Source of the DNA: Xylanibacter brevis ATCC 19188
GTDB taxonomy: Bacteria > Bacteroidota > Bacteroidia > Bacteroidales > Bacteroidaceae
Direction of reading: 5' to 3'
Assembly (NCBI RefSeq): GCF_000621725.1
Contig: NZ_JHXM01000010.1
Span: 62,001-126,000, forward strand
DNA: 64,000 bases
Made by a program: the position numbers and the translations under genes. The notes beneath the pieces are model-generated. The model did no database searches. It saw only the letters and a program-made list of their open reading frames with translations, and was not told where the DNA came from. This document shows, piece by piece, positions 1 through 11,471 of this stretch; within the stretch, counting starts at the first letter, position 1; every line of letters begins with the position of its first letter.

Positions 1-1
1 T

Positions 2-2656
2 ATCGAGATTATCAAATATCTCATCCAGCTGATCAACTCTAAGGCTGCTGTCGATGATATTGACCACCTGTCAAACCGTCGCGTACGCACCGTTGGTGAA
101 CAGCTGTCTAACCAGTTCTCGATTGGTTTGGCACGTATGAGCCGCACCATTCGTGAGCGCATGAACGTACGTGACAATGAGGTGTTCACACCTACCGACC
201 TGATCAACGCCAAGACAATCTCTAGCGTGATCAACTCATTCTTCGGTACCAACCCACTGTCACAGTTCATGGACCAGACCAATCCTCTGGCAGAGGTTAC
301 TCACAAGCGTCGTCTCTCGGCCCTCGGTCCTGGCGGTCTGTCTCGTGAGCGTGCCGGCTTTGAGGTGCGTGACGTACACTACACTCACTACGGTCGTCTG
401 TGTCCTATTGAGAGCCCTGAAGGACCAAACATCGGTCTGATTTCTTCGCTCTGTGTATATGCTAAGATCAATGAGTTGGGCTTTATCCAGACTCCTTACC
501 GTAAGGTGGAGAATGGTGTGGCCAACTTGAATAATGATGATATCGTATTCCTGACCGCTGAGGAGGAGGAGAACTTTATCATTGGTCAGGGTAATGCACC
601 TCTGAACGATGATGGTACCTTCATCCGTCCTGTCGTTAAGTGTCGTCAGGATGCCGACTTCCCCGTTGTTCCTCCCTCAGAGGTGAACCTGATGGATGTA
701 TCTCCTCAGCAGATTGCCTCTATCGCTGCATCTCTGATTCCTTTCTTGGAGCACGACGATGCTCACCGTGCACTGATGGGATCTAACATGATGCGCCAAG
801 CTGTGCCTCTGCTTCACAACGAGGCTCCTATCGTAGGTACCGGTATTGAGAAGCAGGTTTGTGAGGACTCTCGCACCATGGTGACTGCCGAGGGCGACGG
901 TGTGATTGAGTATGTTGATGCTACCACCATCCGCATCCTGTACGATCGTACGGAGGATGAGGAGTTCGTAAGCTTCGAGCCTGCGCTGAAGGAATACCGC
1001 ATCGCTAAGTTCCGTCGTACCAACCAGAACATGACCATCGACCTGCGTCCTATCTGTAACAAGGGCCAGCGCGTGAAGAAGGGTGATATCCTGACTGAGG
1101 GTTATGCTACTGAGAATGGCGAGCTGGCACTGGGTCGCAACCTGTTGGTGGCTTACATGCCTTGGAAGGGTTACAACTATGAGGATGCTATCGTACTGAA
1201 CGAGCGTATCGTTCGTGAGGACGTGCTGACCTCTGTTCACGTGGATGAGTACTCTCTCGACGTGCGTGAGACCAAGCGTGGTATGGAGGAGTTCACTTCT
1301 GATATTCCTAACGTCAGCGAGGAAGCTACTAAGGACCTCGACGACAATGGTGTGATTCGCGTCGGTGCTCGCGTAGAGCCAGGCGATATCCTGATTGGTA
1401 AGATTTCACCTAAGGGTGAGAGCGATCCTTCACCTGAGGAGAAGCTGCTTCGTGCCATCTTCGGTGATAAGGCTGGCGATGTGAAGGACTCTTCACTGAA
1501 GGCTAACCCCTCACTGACTGGTGTCGTTATCGATAAGAAGTTGTTTGCACGTGCTATCAAGACTCGTCAGACCAAGATGCAGGACAAGCAGATCCTGGCT
1601 AAGATCGACGAGGAGTACGAGGCAAAGGTTGAGGACCTGAAGGATATCCTGGTTGACAAACTGCTGGAGCTGACCAAGGGCAGAACTTCACAGGGTGTGA
1701 AGGACTACACTGGTGCAGAGATTATCTCTAAGGGCTCTAAGTTCACCATGACAAACCTGAAGAACCTGGAGTATGGTGACGTGCAGACCAGCAACTGGAC
1801 AAATGATGAGCACAAGAACACACTGATTGCTCAGCTCATCATCAACTATATGAAGAAGTACAAGCTGCTTGATGCAGAGATGAAGCGTAAGAAGTTCGCT
1901 ATCACCATCGGTGACGAGCTGCCTTCAGGCATTCTGCAGATGGCTAAGGTATATGTAGCTAAGAAACGTAAGATTGGTGTGGGTGATAAGCTGGCCGGTC
2001 GTCACGGTAACAAGGGTATCGTGTCTAAGGTCGTTCGCCAGGAGGATATGCCATTCCTCGAGGATGGTCGTCCTGTTGACCTGGTGCTGAACCCTCTGGG
2101 TGTGCCTTCTCGTATGAACCTGGGTCAGATCTTCGAGGCTATCCTCGGTGCTGCCGGTAAGCGTCTGGGCGTGAAGTTCGCTACACCTATCTTCGACGGT
2201 GCTAAGCTGGAAGACCTGGCTGAATGGACCGACAAGGCAGGTCTGCCTCGTCTGTGCTCTACCCACCTGTATGATGGTGAGACCGGTGAGCGCTTCGACC
2301 AGCCCGCAACAGTAGGTATCACTTACTTCTTGAAACTCGGTCACATGGTAGAGGATAAGATGCACGCTCGTTCTATCGGCCCATACAGTCTTATCACGCA
2401 GCAGCCTCTCGGTGGTAAAGCACAGTTTGGTGGTCAGCGTTTCGGTGAGATGGAGGTTTGGGCACTGGAGGCCTTCGGTGCCAGCCATGTGCTTCAGGAG
2501 ATTCTGACAATCAAGTCTGACGATACTGTTGGTCGTTCTAAGGCTTACGAGGCTATCGTGAAGGGTGAGCCTATGCCTACACCTGGTATTCCTGAGTCAC
2601 TCAACGTGCTGTTGCACGAGTTGCGTGGTCTGGGACTCAGCGTAACCCTCGATTAA
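2..2656 (+). CDS. rpoB: RNA polymerase beta subunit, 5'-truncated by window edge
   Basis: Beta subunit of RNA polymerase, forming the catalytic cleft with beta'. The frame is open from base 2, so about 884 residues are present and roughly the first 385 lie outside the window. The first internal Met (128) is not a real start. The rifampicin-binding segment is visible ([18 protein letters not shown] followed by [15 protein letters not shown]), with Asp, His and Ser in the usual sensitive-type positions. The hybrid-binding lysine segments ([12 protein letters not shown]) and the conserved C-terminus ([16 protein letters not shown]) are intact. rpoC follows after 41 bp with no terminator, so the two are cotranscribed. 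Confidence 0.98.
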   Translation: MEIIKYLIQLINSKAAVDDIDHLSNRRVRTVGEQLSNQFSIGLARMSRTIRERMNVRDNEVFTPTDLINAKTISSVINSFFGTNPLSQFMDQTNPLAEVTHKRRLSALGPGGLSRERAGFEVRDVHYTHYGRLCPIESPEGPNIGLISSLCVYAKINELGFIQTPYRKVENGVANLNNDDIVFLTAEEEENFIIGQGNAPLNDDGTFIRPVVKCRQDADFPVVPPSEVNLMDVSPQQIASIAASLIPFLEHDDAHRALMGSNMMRQAVPLLHNEAPIVGTGIEKQVCEDSRTMVTAEGDGVIEYVDATTIRILYDRTEDEEFVSFEPALKEYRIAKFRRTNQNMTIDLRPICNKGQRVKKGDILTEGYATENGELALGRNLLVAYMPWKGYNYEDAIVLNERIVREDVLTSVHVDEYSLDVRETKRGMEEFTSDIPNVSEEATKDLDDNGVIRVGARVEPGDILIGKISPKGESDPSPEEKLLRAIFGDKAGDVKDSSLKANPSLTGVVIDKKLFARAIKTRQTKMQDKQILAKIDEEYEAKVEDLKDILVDKLLELTKGRTSQGVKDYTGAEIISKGSKFTMTNLKNLEYGDVQTSNWTNDEHKNTLIAQLIINYMKKYKLLDAEMKRKKFAITIGDELPSGILQMAKVYVAKKRKIGVGDKLAGRHGNKGIVSKVVRQEDMPFLEDGRPVDLVLNPLGVPSRMNLGQIFEAILGAAGKRLGVKFATPIFDGAKLEDLAEWTDKAGLPRLCSTHLYDGETGERFDQPATVGITYFLKLGHMVEDKMHARSIGPYSLITQQPLGGKAQFGGQRFGEMEVWALEAFGASHVLQEILTIKSDDTVGRSKAYEAIVKGEPMPTPGIPESLNVLLHELRGLGLSVTLD

Positions 2657-2697
2657 GTGAATTGATAATTGAAAATTGAAAATTGAAGATTTGAAAT
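2657..2697 (+). repeat. AT-rich short direct repeats between rpoB and rpoC
   Basis: The 41-bp spacer consists largely of repeated AATTGAAA words just upstream of the rpoC start. Similar A/T word repeats occur before rplV (16560-16596), rpsK (25954-25990) and rplQ (28082-28147). They may act as unstructured translation-initiation spacers in a lineage that rarely uses Shine-Dalgarno pairing. That function is inference. Confidence 0.5.
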
Positions 2698-5600
2698 ATG
2701 GCTTTCAAGAAAGATTCAAAGACAAAGAATAACTTCACCAAGATTACCATCGGATTGGCCTCTCCTGAGGAGATTCTCGAGAGTTCTTTCGGTGAGGTTA
2801 CCAAGCCTGAGACCATCAACTATCGTACCTATAAGCCCGAGCGCGACGGTCTGTTCTGTGAGCGTATCTTCGGTCCTACCAAGGACTATGAGTGCGCCTG
2901 CGGTAAGTACAAGCGTATCCGCTATAAGGGTATCGTCTGCGACCGATGCGGTGTTGAGGTTACCGAGAAGAAGGTACGTCGTGAGCGTAGCGGACATATC
3001 GAACTGGTAGTGCCCGTAGCTCATATCTGGTATTTCCGCAGCTTGCCTAACAAGATTGGCTATCTGCTGGGACTGCCTACAAAGAAGTTGGATGCTATCA
3101 TCTACTACGAGCGCTACGTCGTTATCCAGCCTGGTGTGCTGGAGGGTCGTAAGGATGCAGAGGGTAATCCTCTGCTGGGCTCGCAGAAGTTTGACTTGCT
3201 CTCTGAAGAGGAGTATAACGATCTGCTCGACAACCAGCTGAGCGAGGAGAACTACTATCTGGACGACAGCGATCCTAACAAGTTCATCGCTAAGATGGGT
3301 GCAGAGGCCGTTTATGAACTGCTTCAGGGACTGGACCTCGACTCTCTGTCATATGAGCTGCGCGACCGCGCTAATACCGACTCTTCTCAGCAGCGTAAGA
3401 ACGAGGCTCTGAAGCGTCTGCAGGTAGTAGAGGCTTTCCGTAACTCTGTAGAGAAGGGCATCAACCGTCCTGAGTGGATGATCATGAAGATTATCCCTGT
3501 GACACCTCCTGAGCTTCGTCCTCTGGTGCCCCTGGATGGTGGTCGCTTTGCTACTTCTGACTTGAACGACCTCTATCGTCGTGTCATCATCCGTAACAAC
3601 CGTCTGAAGCGCCTGATGGAGATTCATGCTCCTGAGGTGATCCTGCGAAACGAGAAGCGTATGCTGCAGGAGGCTGTTGACTCGTTGTTCGACAACAGCC
3701 GTAAGTCTTCAGCTGTGAAGAGCGACAGCAACCGTCCTTTGAAGTCACTCTCTGACTCACTGAAGGGTAAGTCTGGACGTTTCCGTCAGAACTTGCTCGG
3801 TAAGCGTGTTGACTACTCAGCACGTTCGGTGATCGTCGTTGGTCCTGAGCTGAAGATGGGTGAGTGCGGTCTGCCTAAGTTGATGGCTGCCGAGCTCTAT
3901 AAGCCATTCATCATCCGTAAGCTCATCGAGCGCGGTATCGTGAAGACGGTGAAGAGCGCTAAGAAGATCGTAGATCGTCGTGAGCCTGTGATCTGGGATA
4001 TCCTGGAGAACGTGATGAAGGGTCACCCCGTACTGCTGAACCGTGCACCAACACTGCACCGTCTGGGTATCCAGGCATTCCAGCCTAAGCTGATTGAGGG
4101 TAAGGCTATCCAGCTGCACCCACTGGCATGTACGGCGTTCAACGCTGACTTCGATGGTGACCAGATGGCTGTTCACCTCCCCTTGTCAAACGAGGCTATC
4201 CTCGAGGCTCAGCTGCTGATGCTGCAGAGCCATAACATCCTGAACCCTGCCAATGGTGCTCCTATCACCGTGCCTTCACAGGATATGGTGCTTGGTCTGT
4301 ACTATATCACCAAGATTCGTCCAGGTGCTAAGGGTGAGGGCCTCTCATTCTATGGTGCTGAGGAGGCTATCATTGCTCACAATGAAGGAAAGTGTGACCT
4401 CCACGCTCAGGTGAAGGTAATCGTTGACGATGTGGTTGACGGCATCAAGGTGCGTCACCAGGTAGAGACCTCTGTAGGTCGTGTGATCGTGAACGGTATC
4501 ATCCCCGACGAGGTAGGTTTCGTTAATAAGGTTATCTCTAAGAAGTCTCTGCGCGACATCATTGCTGATGTTATCAAAAACGTAGGTTTCGCCGAGGCTT
4601 GTGAGTTCCTTGATGGTATTAAGAACCTGGGTTATCGTATGGCATACCTGGCTGGTCTGTCGTTCAACCTTGATGATATTATCATTCCTAAGGAGAAGGC
4701 TGACCTGATTGCTAAGGGTAATGAAGAGGTACAGCAGATTACCGACAACTATAACATGGGCTTCATCACTGATAACGAGCGTTATAATCAGGTTATTGAT
4801 ACCTGGACACACGTTAATAATGATATCGGTAACATCCTGATGAAGGAGATGACCGAGGCTGACCAGGGCTTCAATGCCGTATTCATGATGCTTGACTCTG
4901 GTGCCCGTGGTAGTAAGGATCAGATCAAACAGCTCTCTGGTATCCGTGGTCTGATGGCTAAGCCTCAGAAGGCAGGTGCCGAGGGACACCAGATTATTGA
5001 GAACCCAATTCTGTCTAACTTTAAGGAGGGTATGTCTGTGCTGGAGTACTTCATCTCTACGCACGGTGCTCGTAAGGGTCTGGCTGATACGGCCATGAAG
5101 ACGGCCGACGCCGGTTACCTGACACGTCGTCTGGTTGACGTTTCACATGACGTGATCATCAACGAGGAAGACTGTGGTACACTCCGTGGACTGGTTTGCA
5201 CAGCGCTGAAGAGCGGTGACGAGGTGATTTCTTCTCTCTCTGAGCGTATCCTGGGTCGTGTATCTGTTCATGACGTGATCAATCCTAAGACCGGTGAGGT
5301 GATTGTTCCTGCTGGTGAGGAAATCACCGAGGCTATCGCTGACGAGATTGAGAAGTCTGAGATTGAGAGCGTTGAGATCCGTTCGGTTCTGACTTGTGAG
5401 TCGAAGAAGGGTGTCTGCATGAAGTGTTACGGACGTAACCTCGCAACCCGTCGTATGGTTCAGAAGGGTGAGGCTGTCGGTGTTATCGCTGCACAGGCTA
5501 TCGGTGAGCCAGGTACACAGCTGACTCTGCGTACGTTCCACGCCGGTGGTGTGGCTGCCAACGCAGCTGCCAACGCCAGCATCGTATCTAAGTACGAGAG

Positions 5601-7029
5601 CGCACGCATCGAAATGGAAGAGGTTCGTACCGTACCATTCGATGAGGACGGACGTGAGTGCGAGATGGTAGTGAGCCGTCTGGGTGAACTGCGTTTCGTA
5701 GATCCAAATACAAAGATTGTTCTCTCTACCGTGAACGTTCCTTACGGTTCTTCACTGTACTTCAAAAATGGCGACGTGGTTGCCAAGGGCGACAAGATCG
5801 CTCAGTGGGACCCATTCAACGCCGTTATCGTAACTGAGTACACTGGTACACTGAGATTCAATGATGTCATCGAGGGTGTTACTTTCCGTGCCGAGACCGA
5901 CGAAACAACCGGTTTGACCGAGAAGATCGTGACCGAGTCTAAGGATAAGACGAAGGTACCTACCTGTGATGTTCTGGATGCTAATGGCGAGAAGATAGGT
6001 ACATATAACTTCCCTGTGGGTGGCCACGTGGTTGTTGAGGATGGTCAGACCGTGAAGACTGGTGAGACCCTCGTGAAGATTCCTCGTGCTGCTGCTAAGG
6101 GTGGTGATATTACCGCCGGTCTGCCTCGTGTTACTGAGCTCTTCGAGGCTCGTAACCCATCTAACCCTGCTGTCGTATCAGAAATCGATGGTGAGGTCAC
6201 CATGGGTAAGGTAAAGCGTGGTAACCGTGAGATCATCGTTACTTCTAAGTCTGGCGACCAGCGCAAGTACTTGGTATCTCTGTCTAAGCAGATCCTGGTA
6301 CAGGAGCACGATGCCGTTCGTGCTGGTACTCCTCTCTCTGACGGTGCTATCACTCCTAGCGATATCCTCGCTATTAAGGGTCCCACCGCTGTACAGGAGT
6401 ATATCGTTAACGAGGTACAGGACGTTTACCGTCTGCAGGGTATCAAGATCAACGATAAGCACTTCGAGATCATCGTTCGTCAGATGATGCGTAAGGTACA
6501 GATCAACGATCCCGGTGATACTTCATTCCTCGAGTCTGATATCATCGATAAGCTCGACTTCGCTGAGGAGAACGATCGTATCTGGGGTAAGAAGGTTGTC
6601 GTTGACGCCGGTGACTCAGAGAACCTGCAGAAGGGACAGATCGTAACGGCTCGTCGCCTGCGTGATGAGAACACATCACTGAAGCGCCGTGACCTGCGTA
6701 CCGTTCAGGTGCGTGACGCTGTGCCCGCTACTTCTACTCAGATCCTGCAGGGTATCACACGTGCAGCCCTCCAGACCAAGTCGTTCATGTCGGCTGCATC
6801 GTTCCAGGAAACCACGAAGGTTCTGAATGAGGCTGCTATCCGCGGTAAGCAGGACTTCCTCGAGGGTATGAAGGAGAACGTAATTTGCGGTCACCTGATT
6901 CCTGCCGGTACTGGTCTGCGCGAGTTCGAGAAGATCATCGTTGGCTCTAAGGAAGACTATGAGCGCATGCAGGCTAACCGCAAGAATGTGCTTGACTTCG
7001 TTGAAGAGGCAGTACTTGACGAGAAGTAA
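2698..7029 (+). CDS. rpoC: RNA polymerase beta' subunit
   Basis: Catalytic beta' subunit, 1443 residues, full length for Bacteroidota. The first zinc site is C66, C68, C81 and C84. The Mg-binding active-site motif NADFDGD is at residues 482-488. The second zinc site is C826, C900, C907 and C910. The trigger-helix region ([19 protein letters not shown]) follows it. The gene is cotranscribed with rpoB and ends at a strong terminator (7059-7092). Codon use is strongly biased, as expected for a highly expressed gene. No frameshift or missing motif was seen. Confidence 0.99.
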   Translation: MAFKKDSKTKNNFTKITIGLASPEEILESSFGEVTKPETINYRTYKPERDGLFCERIFGPTKDYECACGKYKRIRYKGIVCDRCGVEVTEKKVRRERSGHIELVVPVAHIWYFRSLPNKIGYLLGLPTKKLDAIIYYERYVVIQPGVLEGRKDAEGNPLLGSQKFDLLSEEEYNDLLDNQLSEENYYLDDSDPNKFIAKMGAEAVYELLQGLDLDSLSYELRDRANTDSSQQRKNEALKRLQVVEAFRNSVEKGINRPEWMIMKIIPVTPPELRPLVPLDGGRFATSDLNDLYRRVIIRNNRLKRLMEIHAPEVILRNEKRMLQEAVDSLFDNSRKSSAVKSDSNRPLKSLSDSLKGKSGRFRQNLLGKRVDYSARSVIVVGPELKMGECGLPKLMAAELYKPFIIRKLIERGIVKTVKSAKKIVDRREPVIWDILENVMKGHPVLLNRAPTLHRLGIQAFQPKLIEGKAIQLHPLACTAFNADFDGDQMAVHLPLSNEAILEAQLLMLQSHNILNPANGAPITVPSQDMVLGLYYITKIRPGAKGEGLSFYGAEEAIIAHNEGKCDLHAQVKVIVDDVVDGIKVRHQVETSVGRVIVNGIIPDEVGFVNKVISKKSLRDIIADVIKNVGFAEACEFLDGIKNLGYRMAYLAGLSFNLDDIIIPKEKADLIAKGNEEVQQITDNYNMGFITDNERYNQVIDTWTHVNNDIGNILMKEMTEADQGFNAVFMMLDSGARGSKDQIKQLSGIRGLMAKPQKAGAEGHQIIENPILSNFKEGMSVLEYFISTHGARKGLADTAMKTADAGYLTRRLVDVSHDVIINEEDCGTLRGLVCTALKSGDEVISSLSERILGRVSVHDVINPKTGEVIVPAGEEITEAIADEIEKSEIESVEIRSVLTCESKKGVCMKCYGRNLATRRMVQKGEAVGVIAAQAIGEPGTQLTLRTFHAGGVAANAAANASIVSKYESARIEMEEVRTVPFDEDGRECEMVVSRLGELRFVDPNTKIVLSTVNVPYGSSLYFKNGDVVAKGDKIAQWDPFNAVIVTEYTGTLRFNDVIEGVTFRAETDETTGLTEKIVTESKDKTKVPTCDVLDANGEKIGTYNFPVGGHVVVEDGQTVKTGETLVKIPRAAAKGGDITAGLPRVTELFEARNPSNPAVVSEIDGEVTMGKVKRGNREIIVTSKSGDQRKYLVSLSKQILVQEHDAVRAGTPLSDGAITPSDILAIKGPTAVQEYIVNEVQDVYRLQGIKINDKHFEIIVRQMMRKVQINDPGDTSFLESDIIDKLDFAEENDRIWGKKVVVDAGDSENLQKGQIVTARRLRDENTSLKRRDLRTVQVRDAVPATSTQILQGITRAALQTKSFMSAASFQETTKVLNEAAIRGKQDFLEGMKENVICGHLIPAGTGLREFEKIIVGSKEDYERMQANRKNVLDFVEEAVLDEK

Positions 7030-7058
7030 TTTGTATTAAACGAATATACTAATAGATT

Positions 7059-7092
7059 AAAAGCCGAAAGTTTTTGTACTTTCGGCTTTTTT
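7059..7092 (+). terminator. Rho-independent terminator of rpoBC
   Basis: A 12-bp stem AAAAGCCGAAAG / CTTTCGGCTTTT with an 8-nt loop, followed by a T run. It starts 30 bp after the rpoC stop. Its T tract merges with the promoter of the next gene. Confidence 0.9.
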
Positions 7093-7104
7093 GTTTATAT
7101 TTGC
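7071..7104 (+). promoter_or_regulatory. Bacteroidota-type promoter for the DUF3467 gene
   Basis: A TTTTTG element (7071-7076) and a TATATTTG box (7097-7104) are about 20 bp apart, matching the Bacteroidota -33/-7 consensus. The -33 element lies in the loop of the rpoC terminator, so terminator and promoter physically overlap. Confidence 0.6.
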
Positions 7105-7133
7105 AGGCAATTAATCATTTAATACCAATAAAT

Positions 7134-7454
7134 ATGAACGAAAACGATCAGAAGCAACCTGGACTTCAAGTAGAACTGTTGCCAGAAAAGGCACAAGGAG
7201 AATATGCAAACTTTGCCATTATAACTCATTCTTCTTCAGAATTTGTCGTTGACTTTGCACGTATGCTGCCAGGATTAACCAAGGCACAGGTGCGTAGCCG
7301 TGTGATCTTAGCACCAGAACATGCAAAACGTCTGCTGGGTGCACTGCAGGAGAATATCATGCGCTATGAAAAGACCTTCGGCCCCATCAAGATGCCTGAG
7401 CAATCTGGACCACGCACCATTGCACCATTCAATGCCGGTAAGGGCGAGGCTTAA
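7134..7454 (+). CDS. DUF3467 family small protein
   Basis: A 106-residue protein resembling DUF3467, a small family of unknown function. The chosen start (MNENDQKQ) lies about 30 bp after the TATATTTG promoter box. A start at 7074 would fall inside the terminator hairpin and upstream of the promoter, so it is rejected. The body has the alternating pattern FVVDFARMLPG, then an 'AQVRSRVILAPEHAKRLL' helix. In Bacteroidota such genes often lie near rpoC or rpsL, as here. The gene is flanked by terminators on both sides and so is probably monocistronic. There is no signal peptide; the protein is cytoplasmic. Confidence 0.8.
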   Translation: MNENDQKQPGLQVELLPEKAQGEYANFAIITHSSSEFVVDFARMLPGLTKAQVRSRVILAPEHAKRLLGALQENIMRYEKTFGPIKMPEQSGPRTIAPFNAGKGEA

Positions 7455-7481
7455 CCTGTTCTTATATTAATTTCTTAAGCA

Positions 7482-7522
7482 GTTTATATCCCAAAATGAA
7501 GTTCGTTTTGGGATATAAATTG
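7482..7522 (+). terminator. Terminator hairpin after the DUF3467 gene
   Basis: A long stem TTTATATCCCAAAA / TTTTGGGATATAAA with a short loop, 27 bp after the stop codon. The A/T-rich lower stem makes it nearly symmetrical. Confidence 0.75.
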
Positions 7523-7605
7523 TTAAAAACCTTATTTTTTGTTAAACTTACTCTTTTTAGAGGATATTCCTTTCTTATAAATTAGGTGGATTGGGGAAAA
7601 TGTCG

Positions 7606-7710
7606 TACCTTTGCACCCCGAAATGTCCCTGCGATTAACGAGGGGATATTGTGGCGTATAGAATATATACAATATAAATATATAAATAAAAACAAAAAAT
7701 TAAAGTAATT
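7606..7710 (+). promoter_or_regulatory. rpsL: Promoter and about 90-nt leader of rpsL
   Basis: TACCTTTG (7606-7613) is a perfect -7 box. The only nearby TTG (7591) is closer than usual, so the -33 element is weak. The leader contains a small hairpin (TCCCT 7626-7630 with AGGGGA 7641-7646) and could carry an autoregulatory site. That regulatory role is inference. Confidence 0.6.
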
Positions 7711-8091
7711 ATGCCTACAATTTCACAATTGGTTCGCAAAGGCAGAAAGGAAATCGTTGACAAGTCAAAGTCACCTGCTCTGGACAACTGTCCTCAGCGT
7801 CGTGGTGTCTGCGTACGTGTCTACACGACCACTCCTAAGAAGCCTAATTCGGCTATGCGTAAGGTAGCCCGTGTTCGTTTGACTAACCAGAAGGAAGTCA
7901 ACAGTTACATTCCCGGAGAAGGACACAACCTGCAGGAGCACTCTATCGTGCTGGTGCGTGGTGGTCGTGTAAAGGACCTTCCTGGTGTACGTTATCACAT
8001 CGTTCGTGGTACTCTGGATACCGCCGGTGTAGCAAACCGCACGCAGCGTCGTTCTAAGTACGGTGCTAAGCGTCCTAAGGCCAAGAAGTAA
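7711..8091 (+). CDS. rpsL: 30S ribosomal protein S12
   Basis: S12 of the decoding centre, 126 residues. The conserved [10 protein letters not shown] loop contains K43 and K44, and the [12 protein letters not shown] loop contains the second conserved lysine. Both are wild type, with no classic streptomycin-resistance substitution visible. It heads the transcription unit rpsL-rpsG-fusA-rpsJ. The start follows an A-rich stretch typical of this phylum rather than a Shine-Dalgarno sequence. Confidence 0.98.
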   Translation: MPTISQLVRKGRKEIVDKSKSPALDNCPQRRGVCVRVYTTTPKKPNSAMRKVARVRLTNQKEVNSYIPGEGHNLQEHSIVLVRGGRVKDLPGVRYHIVRGTLDTAGVANRTQRRSKYGAKRPKAKK

Positions 8092-8250
8092 TAGCTAACC
8101 GGTGAAGGTTAGAAGGCCAAACAACAAAAAGAAACAAACCCGTTTTGCTGGAGAATTGTTAATAGACAGGTTGAGTAAATGCCCGAGAGCGTGGCGTTGA
8201 AGAACAGACAAAGAACAGCCCCAAGCAGACAAAAAGAACAAAACAACAAA

Positions 8251-8727
8251 ATGAGAAAAGCAAAACCAAAGAAGCGCGTGATCCTTCCCGATCCCGTGTT
8301 CAACGACCAGAAGGTCTCAAAGTTTGTGAATCATCTGATGTTCGACGGTAAGAAGTCGAAGTCTTATGAGATTTTCTACAACTCTCTGGAGATTGTAAAG
8401 GACAAGATGAAGGATGCAGAGAAGGCTCCCCTGGAAATCTGGAAGCAGGCTCTGGACAACATCACTCCTCAAGTAGAGGTTAAGAGCCGCCGTATCGGTG
8501 GTGCTACTTTCCAGGTTCCTACCGAGATTCGTCCCGACCGTAAGGAGAGCATCTCAATGAAGAATATGATCCAGTTCGCTCGCAAGCGTAGCGGTAAGTC
8601 TATGTCTGACAAGCTCGCTGCTGAGATTATGGACGCATTCAACAACCAGGGTGGTGCCTTCAAGCGTAAGGAAGATATGCACCGCATGGCAGAGGCTAAC
8701 CGTGCATTCGCACACTTCCGCTTCTAA
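8251..8727 (+). CDS. rpsG: 30S ribosomal protein S7
   Basis: S7 nucleates the 30S head. The start is set at 8251 (MRKAKPKKR), giving 158 residues, the normal family length. An in-frame Met at 8179 would add 24 Gln/Lys/Arg-rich residues encoded by the A-rich spacer, which have no family counterpart. The C-terminal part ([29 protein letters not shown]) is well conserved. The 159-bp spacer after rpsL is longer than others in the cluster and holds no gene. Confidence 0.96.
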   Translation: MRKAKPKKRVILPDPVFNDQKVSKFVNHLMFDGKKSKSYEIFYNSLEIVKDKMKDAEKAPLEIWKQALDNITPQVEVKSRRIGGATFQVPTEIRPDRKESISMKNMIQFARKRSGKSMSDKLAAEIMDAFNNQGGAFKRKEDMHRMAEANRAFAHFRF

Positions 8728-8766
8728 TAAAGTATCAAGGTATAATAGTAAAAAGGTAAAGAGACA

Positions 8767-10893
8767 ATGGCAAAACAAGATTTGCATTTGACCCGCAACA
8801 TCGGTATCATGGCTCACATCGATGCCGGTAAGACTACCACTTCTGAGCGTATCCTGTTCTACACAGGTAAGACCCACAAGATTGGTGAGGTGCACGATGG
8901 TGCAGCTACTATGGACTGGATGGCGCAGGAGCAGGAGCGCGGTATTACCATTACCTCTGCAGCTACAACCTGCAATTGGAAGTGGAATAACAACAACTAT
9001 AAGATCAACTTGATCGATACTCCGGGACACGTGGACTTCACCGCTGAGGTTGAGCGTTCACTGCGTGTGCTCGATGGTGCAGTTGCTACATACTCTGCTG
9101 CCGACGGTGTTCAGCCTCAGTCTGAGACCGTATGGCGTCAGGCTGATAAGTACAACGTACCTCGTGTAGGTTATGTAAACAAGATGGACCGTTCTGGAGC
9201 TGACTTCTTCGAGACTGTACAGCAGATGAAGGACATCCTGGGTGCTAACCCCGTTGTTATCCAGGTGCCCATCGGTGCTGAGGAGAACTTCAAGGGGCTT
9301 GTTGACCTGATCAAGATGAAGGCTATCCTGTGGCACGATGAGACCATGGGTGCTGAGTACGATGTTGAGGAGATTCCTGCTGACCTCGCTGACGAGTGCG
9401 AGGAGTGGCGTATGAAACTTCTTGAGTCTGCAGCTGAGTTCGACGAGGCTCTGATGGAGAAGTTCTTCGACGATCCTAACTCTATCACTGAGGAGGAGAT
9501 CATCGCTGCTATCCGCAAGGGTACCATCGCAATGGAATGCACACCTATGCTCTGCGGTTCTTCTTATAAGAACAAGGGCGTACAGCCTCTGCTCGACTAT
9601 ATCTGCGCATTCTTGCCATCACCTCTGGATACTGAGGCCGTTATCGGTACCAATCCTGAGACTGACGAGGAGGAAGCTCGTAAGCCAAGCGAAGATGAGG
9701 CTACTTCTGCTCTCGCATTTAAGATCGCAACCGATCCATACATGGGTCGTCTGGTATTCTTCCGCGTTTACTCTGGTAGCGTGAAGGCTGGTTCATACGT
9801 TTACAATCCCCGTTCAGGTAAGAAGGAGCGTATCAGCCGTCTGTTCCAGATGAACTCTAACAAGGAAATTCCTATGGAGTCTATCGACGCTGGTGATATC
9901 GGCGCAGGTGTAGGTTTCAAGGATATCCGCACTGGTGATACCCTCTGTGATGAGGAGAAGCCCATCGTGCTGGAGTCAATGACCTTCCCTGATACTGTGA
10001 TTTCTATTGCCGTTGAACCTAAGTCTCAGGCTGACATCGCTAAGATGGATAATGGTCTTGCTAAGTTGGCTGAGGAAGACCCCACATTCACTGTACGTAC
10101 CGACGAGCAGAGTGGTCAGACCATCATCTCTGGTATGGGTGAGCTTCACCTCGATATTATTATCGATCGTCTGAAGCGTGAGTTCAAGGTTGAGTGTAAC
10201 CAGGGTAAGCCCCAGGTTAACTACAAAGAGGCTATCATGAAGGAAGTAGAAATCGAGGAGACCTACAAGAAGCAGTCTGGTGGTCGCGGTAAGTACGCTA
10301 AGATGCTTGTTAAGGTAGGTCCTGTTGATGAGGACTACGATCTGAAGAATAACCCCGGCTTGCAGTTCGTAAACGAGGTTAAGGGTGGTAACATTCCTAA
10401 GGAGTTCATCCCCTCAATTCAGAAGGGCTTCGAGACTGCTATGAAGAATGGTATCCTCGGTGGTTATCCTGTAGACTCTCTAAAGGTTGTTGTTGTTGAT
10501 GGTGGTTTCCACCCCGTTGACTCTGACCAGCTTTCATTCGAGATCGCAGCTCAGATGGCTTATAAGGAGGCTTGTGCTAAGGCTAAGCCCGTACTGATGG
10601 AGCCTATCATGAAGCTCGAGGTTGTTACTCCTGAGGAGAACATGGGTGACGTTATCGGTGACCTCAACAAGCGTCGTGGTCAGGTAGAAGGTATGGAAGA
10701 GGCTCGTTCAGGTGCCCGTGTCGTTAAGGCAATGGTTCCCCTGTCAGAGATGTTCGGTTATGTAACCGCTCTGCGTACCATCACCTCTGGTCGTGCTACC
10801 AGCTCAATGGAGTATGATCACCACGCTCCTCTGTCAAGCGCTATCGCTAAGGCTGTGCTCGAGGAGGTTAAGGGTCGTGCTGACCTCGTGTAA
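8767..10893 (+). CDS. fusA: Translation elongation factor G
   Basis: Translocation GTPase of 708 residues. The GTP-binding motifs are intact: P-loop AHIDAGKTT (16-24), the RGITI switch segment, DTPGHVDF and NKMD. This is therefore the canonical GTPase-active EF-G, not the Bacteroides paralogue reported to lack GTPase activity. Domain IV keeps the GGxHPVDSD loop. It lies 39 bp after rpsG in the same operon. Confidence 0.98.
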   Translation: MAKQDLHLTRNIGIMAHIDAGKTTTSERILFYTGKTHKIGEVHDGAATMDWMAQEQERGITITSAATTCNWKWNNNNYKINLIDTPGHVDFTAEVERSLRVLDGAVATYSAADGVQPQSETVWRQADKYNVPRVGYVNKMDRSGADFFETVQQMKDILGANPVVIQVPIGAEENFKGLVDLIKMKAILWHDETMGAEYDVEEIPADLADECEEWRMKLLESAAEFDEALMEKFFDDPNSITEEEIIAAIRKGTIAMECTPMLCGSSYKNKGVQPLLDYICAFLPSPLDTEAVIGTNPETDEEEARKPSEDEATSALAFKIATDPYMGRLVFFRVYSGSVKAGSYVYNPRSGKKERISRLFQMNSNKEIPMESIDAGDIGAGVGFKDIRTGDTLCDEEKPIVLESMTFPDTVISIAVEPKSQADIAKMDNGLAKLAEEDPTFTVRTDEQSGQTIISGMGELHLDIIIDRLKREFKVECNQGKPQVNYKEAIMKEVEIEETYKKQSGGRGKYAKMLVKVGPVDEDYDLKNNPGLQFVNEVKGGNIPKEFIPSIQKGFETAMKNGILGGYPVDSLKVVVVDGGFHPVDSDQLSFEIAAQMAYKEACAKAKPVLMEPIMKLEVVTPEENMGDVIGDLNKRRGQVEGMEEARSGARVVKAMVPLSEMFGYVTALRTITSGRATSSMEYDHHAPLSSAIAKAVLEEVKGRADLV

Positions 10894-10907
10894 TAGATAA
10901 ATGAATT

Positions 10908-10940
10908 GTGAAGAGCGTAGCATTTGCTTCTGCTCTTCAC
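10908..10940 (+). promoter_or_regulatory. Hairpin between fusA and rpsJ
   Basis: A perfect 9-bp stem GTGAAGAGC / GCTCTTCAC with a 15-nt loop, followed by TTTCTAATCTT. The T tract is poor, so it looks like an attenuator or processing site rather than a full terminator. It would lower rpsJ readthrough relative to fusA. Confidence 0.5.
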
Positions 10941-11015
10941 TTTCTAATCTTCGCTTCGCTGAGCAAATGACTCTTTAGCGGGGCCATATATTAACAATTA
11001 AACAAACAAAAGACA

Positions 11016-11321
11016 ATGAGTCAGAAAATTCGTATCAAGCTGAAGAGCTACGACCACAAACTCGTAGACAAGTCAGCAGAGAAGATTGTGAAGGCTGTTA
11101 AGGCAACTGGTGCTATCATCAGCGGTCCAATTCCCCTTCCCACACACAAGCGTATCTTCACCGTTAACCGCTCTACCTTCGTAAACAAGAAGTCTCGTGA
11201 GCAGTTCCAGCTGTCAGACTACAAGCGTCTGATCGACATCTACAGCTCTACAGCTAAGACTGTTGATGCTCTGATGAAGCTCGAACTCCCCAGCGGTGTT
11301 GAGGTTGAGATCAAGGTGTAG
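11016..11321 (+). CDS. rpsJ: 30S ribosomal protein S10
   Basis: S10 (also NusE), 101 residues, acting in the 30S head and in antitermination complexes. The conserved segments AYDHKLVD-type N-terminus ([19 protein letters not shown]) and [19 protein letters not shown] are present. It is the last gene of the str-type unit. A terminator follows about 20 bp downstream, so it is cut off from rplC, which normally follows it directly. Confidence 0.97.
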   Translation: MSQKIRIKLKSYDHKLVDKSAEKIVKAVKATGAIISGPIPLPTHKRIFTVNRSTFVNKKSREQFQLSDYKRLIDIYSSTAKTVDALMKLELPSGVEVEIKV

Positions 11322-11341
11322 TACTCCTTATATGATACTAA

Positions 11342-11378
11342 AGTGCGGTGTTTCAGAAATGAGGCACCGCTTTTTTTG
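11342..11378 (+). terminator. Terminator after rpsJ
   Basis: GCGGTG (11345-11350) pairs with CACCGC (11365-11370), followed by seven Ts. It ends the rpsL-rpsG-fusA-rpsJ unit. Confidence 0.8.
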
Positions 11379-11395
11379 TTTATTTAATGATACGA

Positions 11396-11429
11396 TTGCT
11401 TTCATTTTGACTCTTTTTTCGTACCTTTG
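11396..11429 (+). promoter_or_regulatory. dsbD: Promoter of the DsbD gene
   Basis: TACCTTTG at 11422-11429 is a perfect -7 box. Candidate -33 TTG elements lie at 11396 (23 bp spacing) or 11407 (12 bp). The -7 box is certain in form; the -33 is ambiguous. Confidence 0.6.
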
Positions 11430-11471
11430 CAACCAATTTGAAACTATTATTAGATTATTCTACTTTAGGAA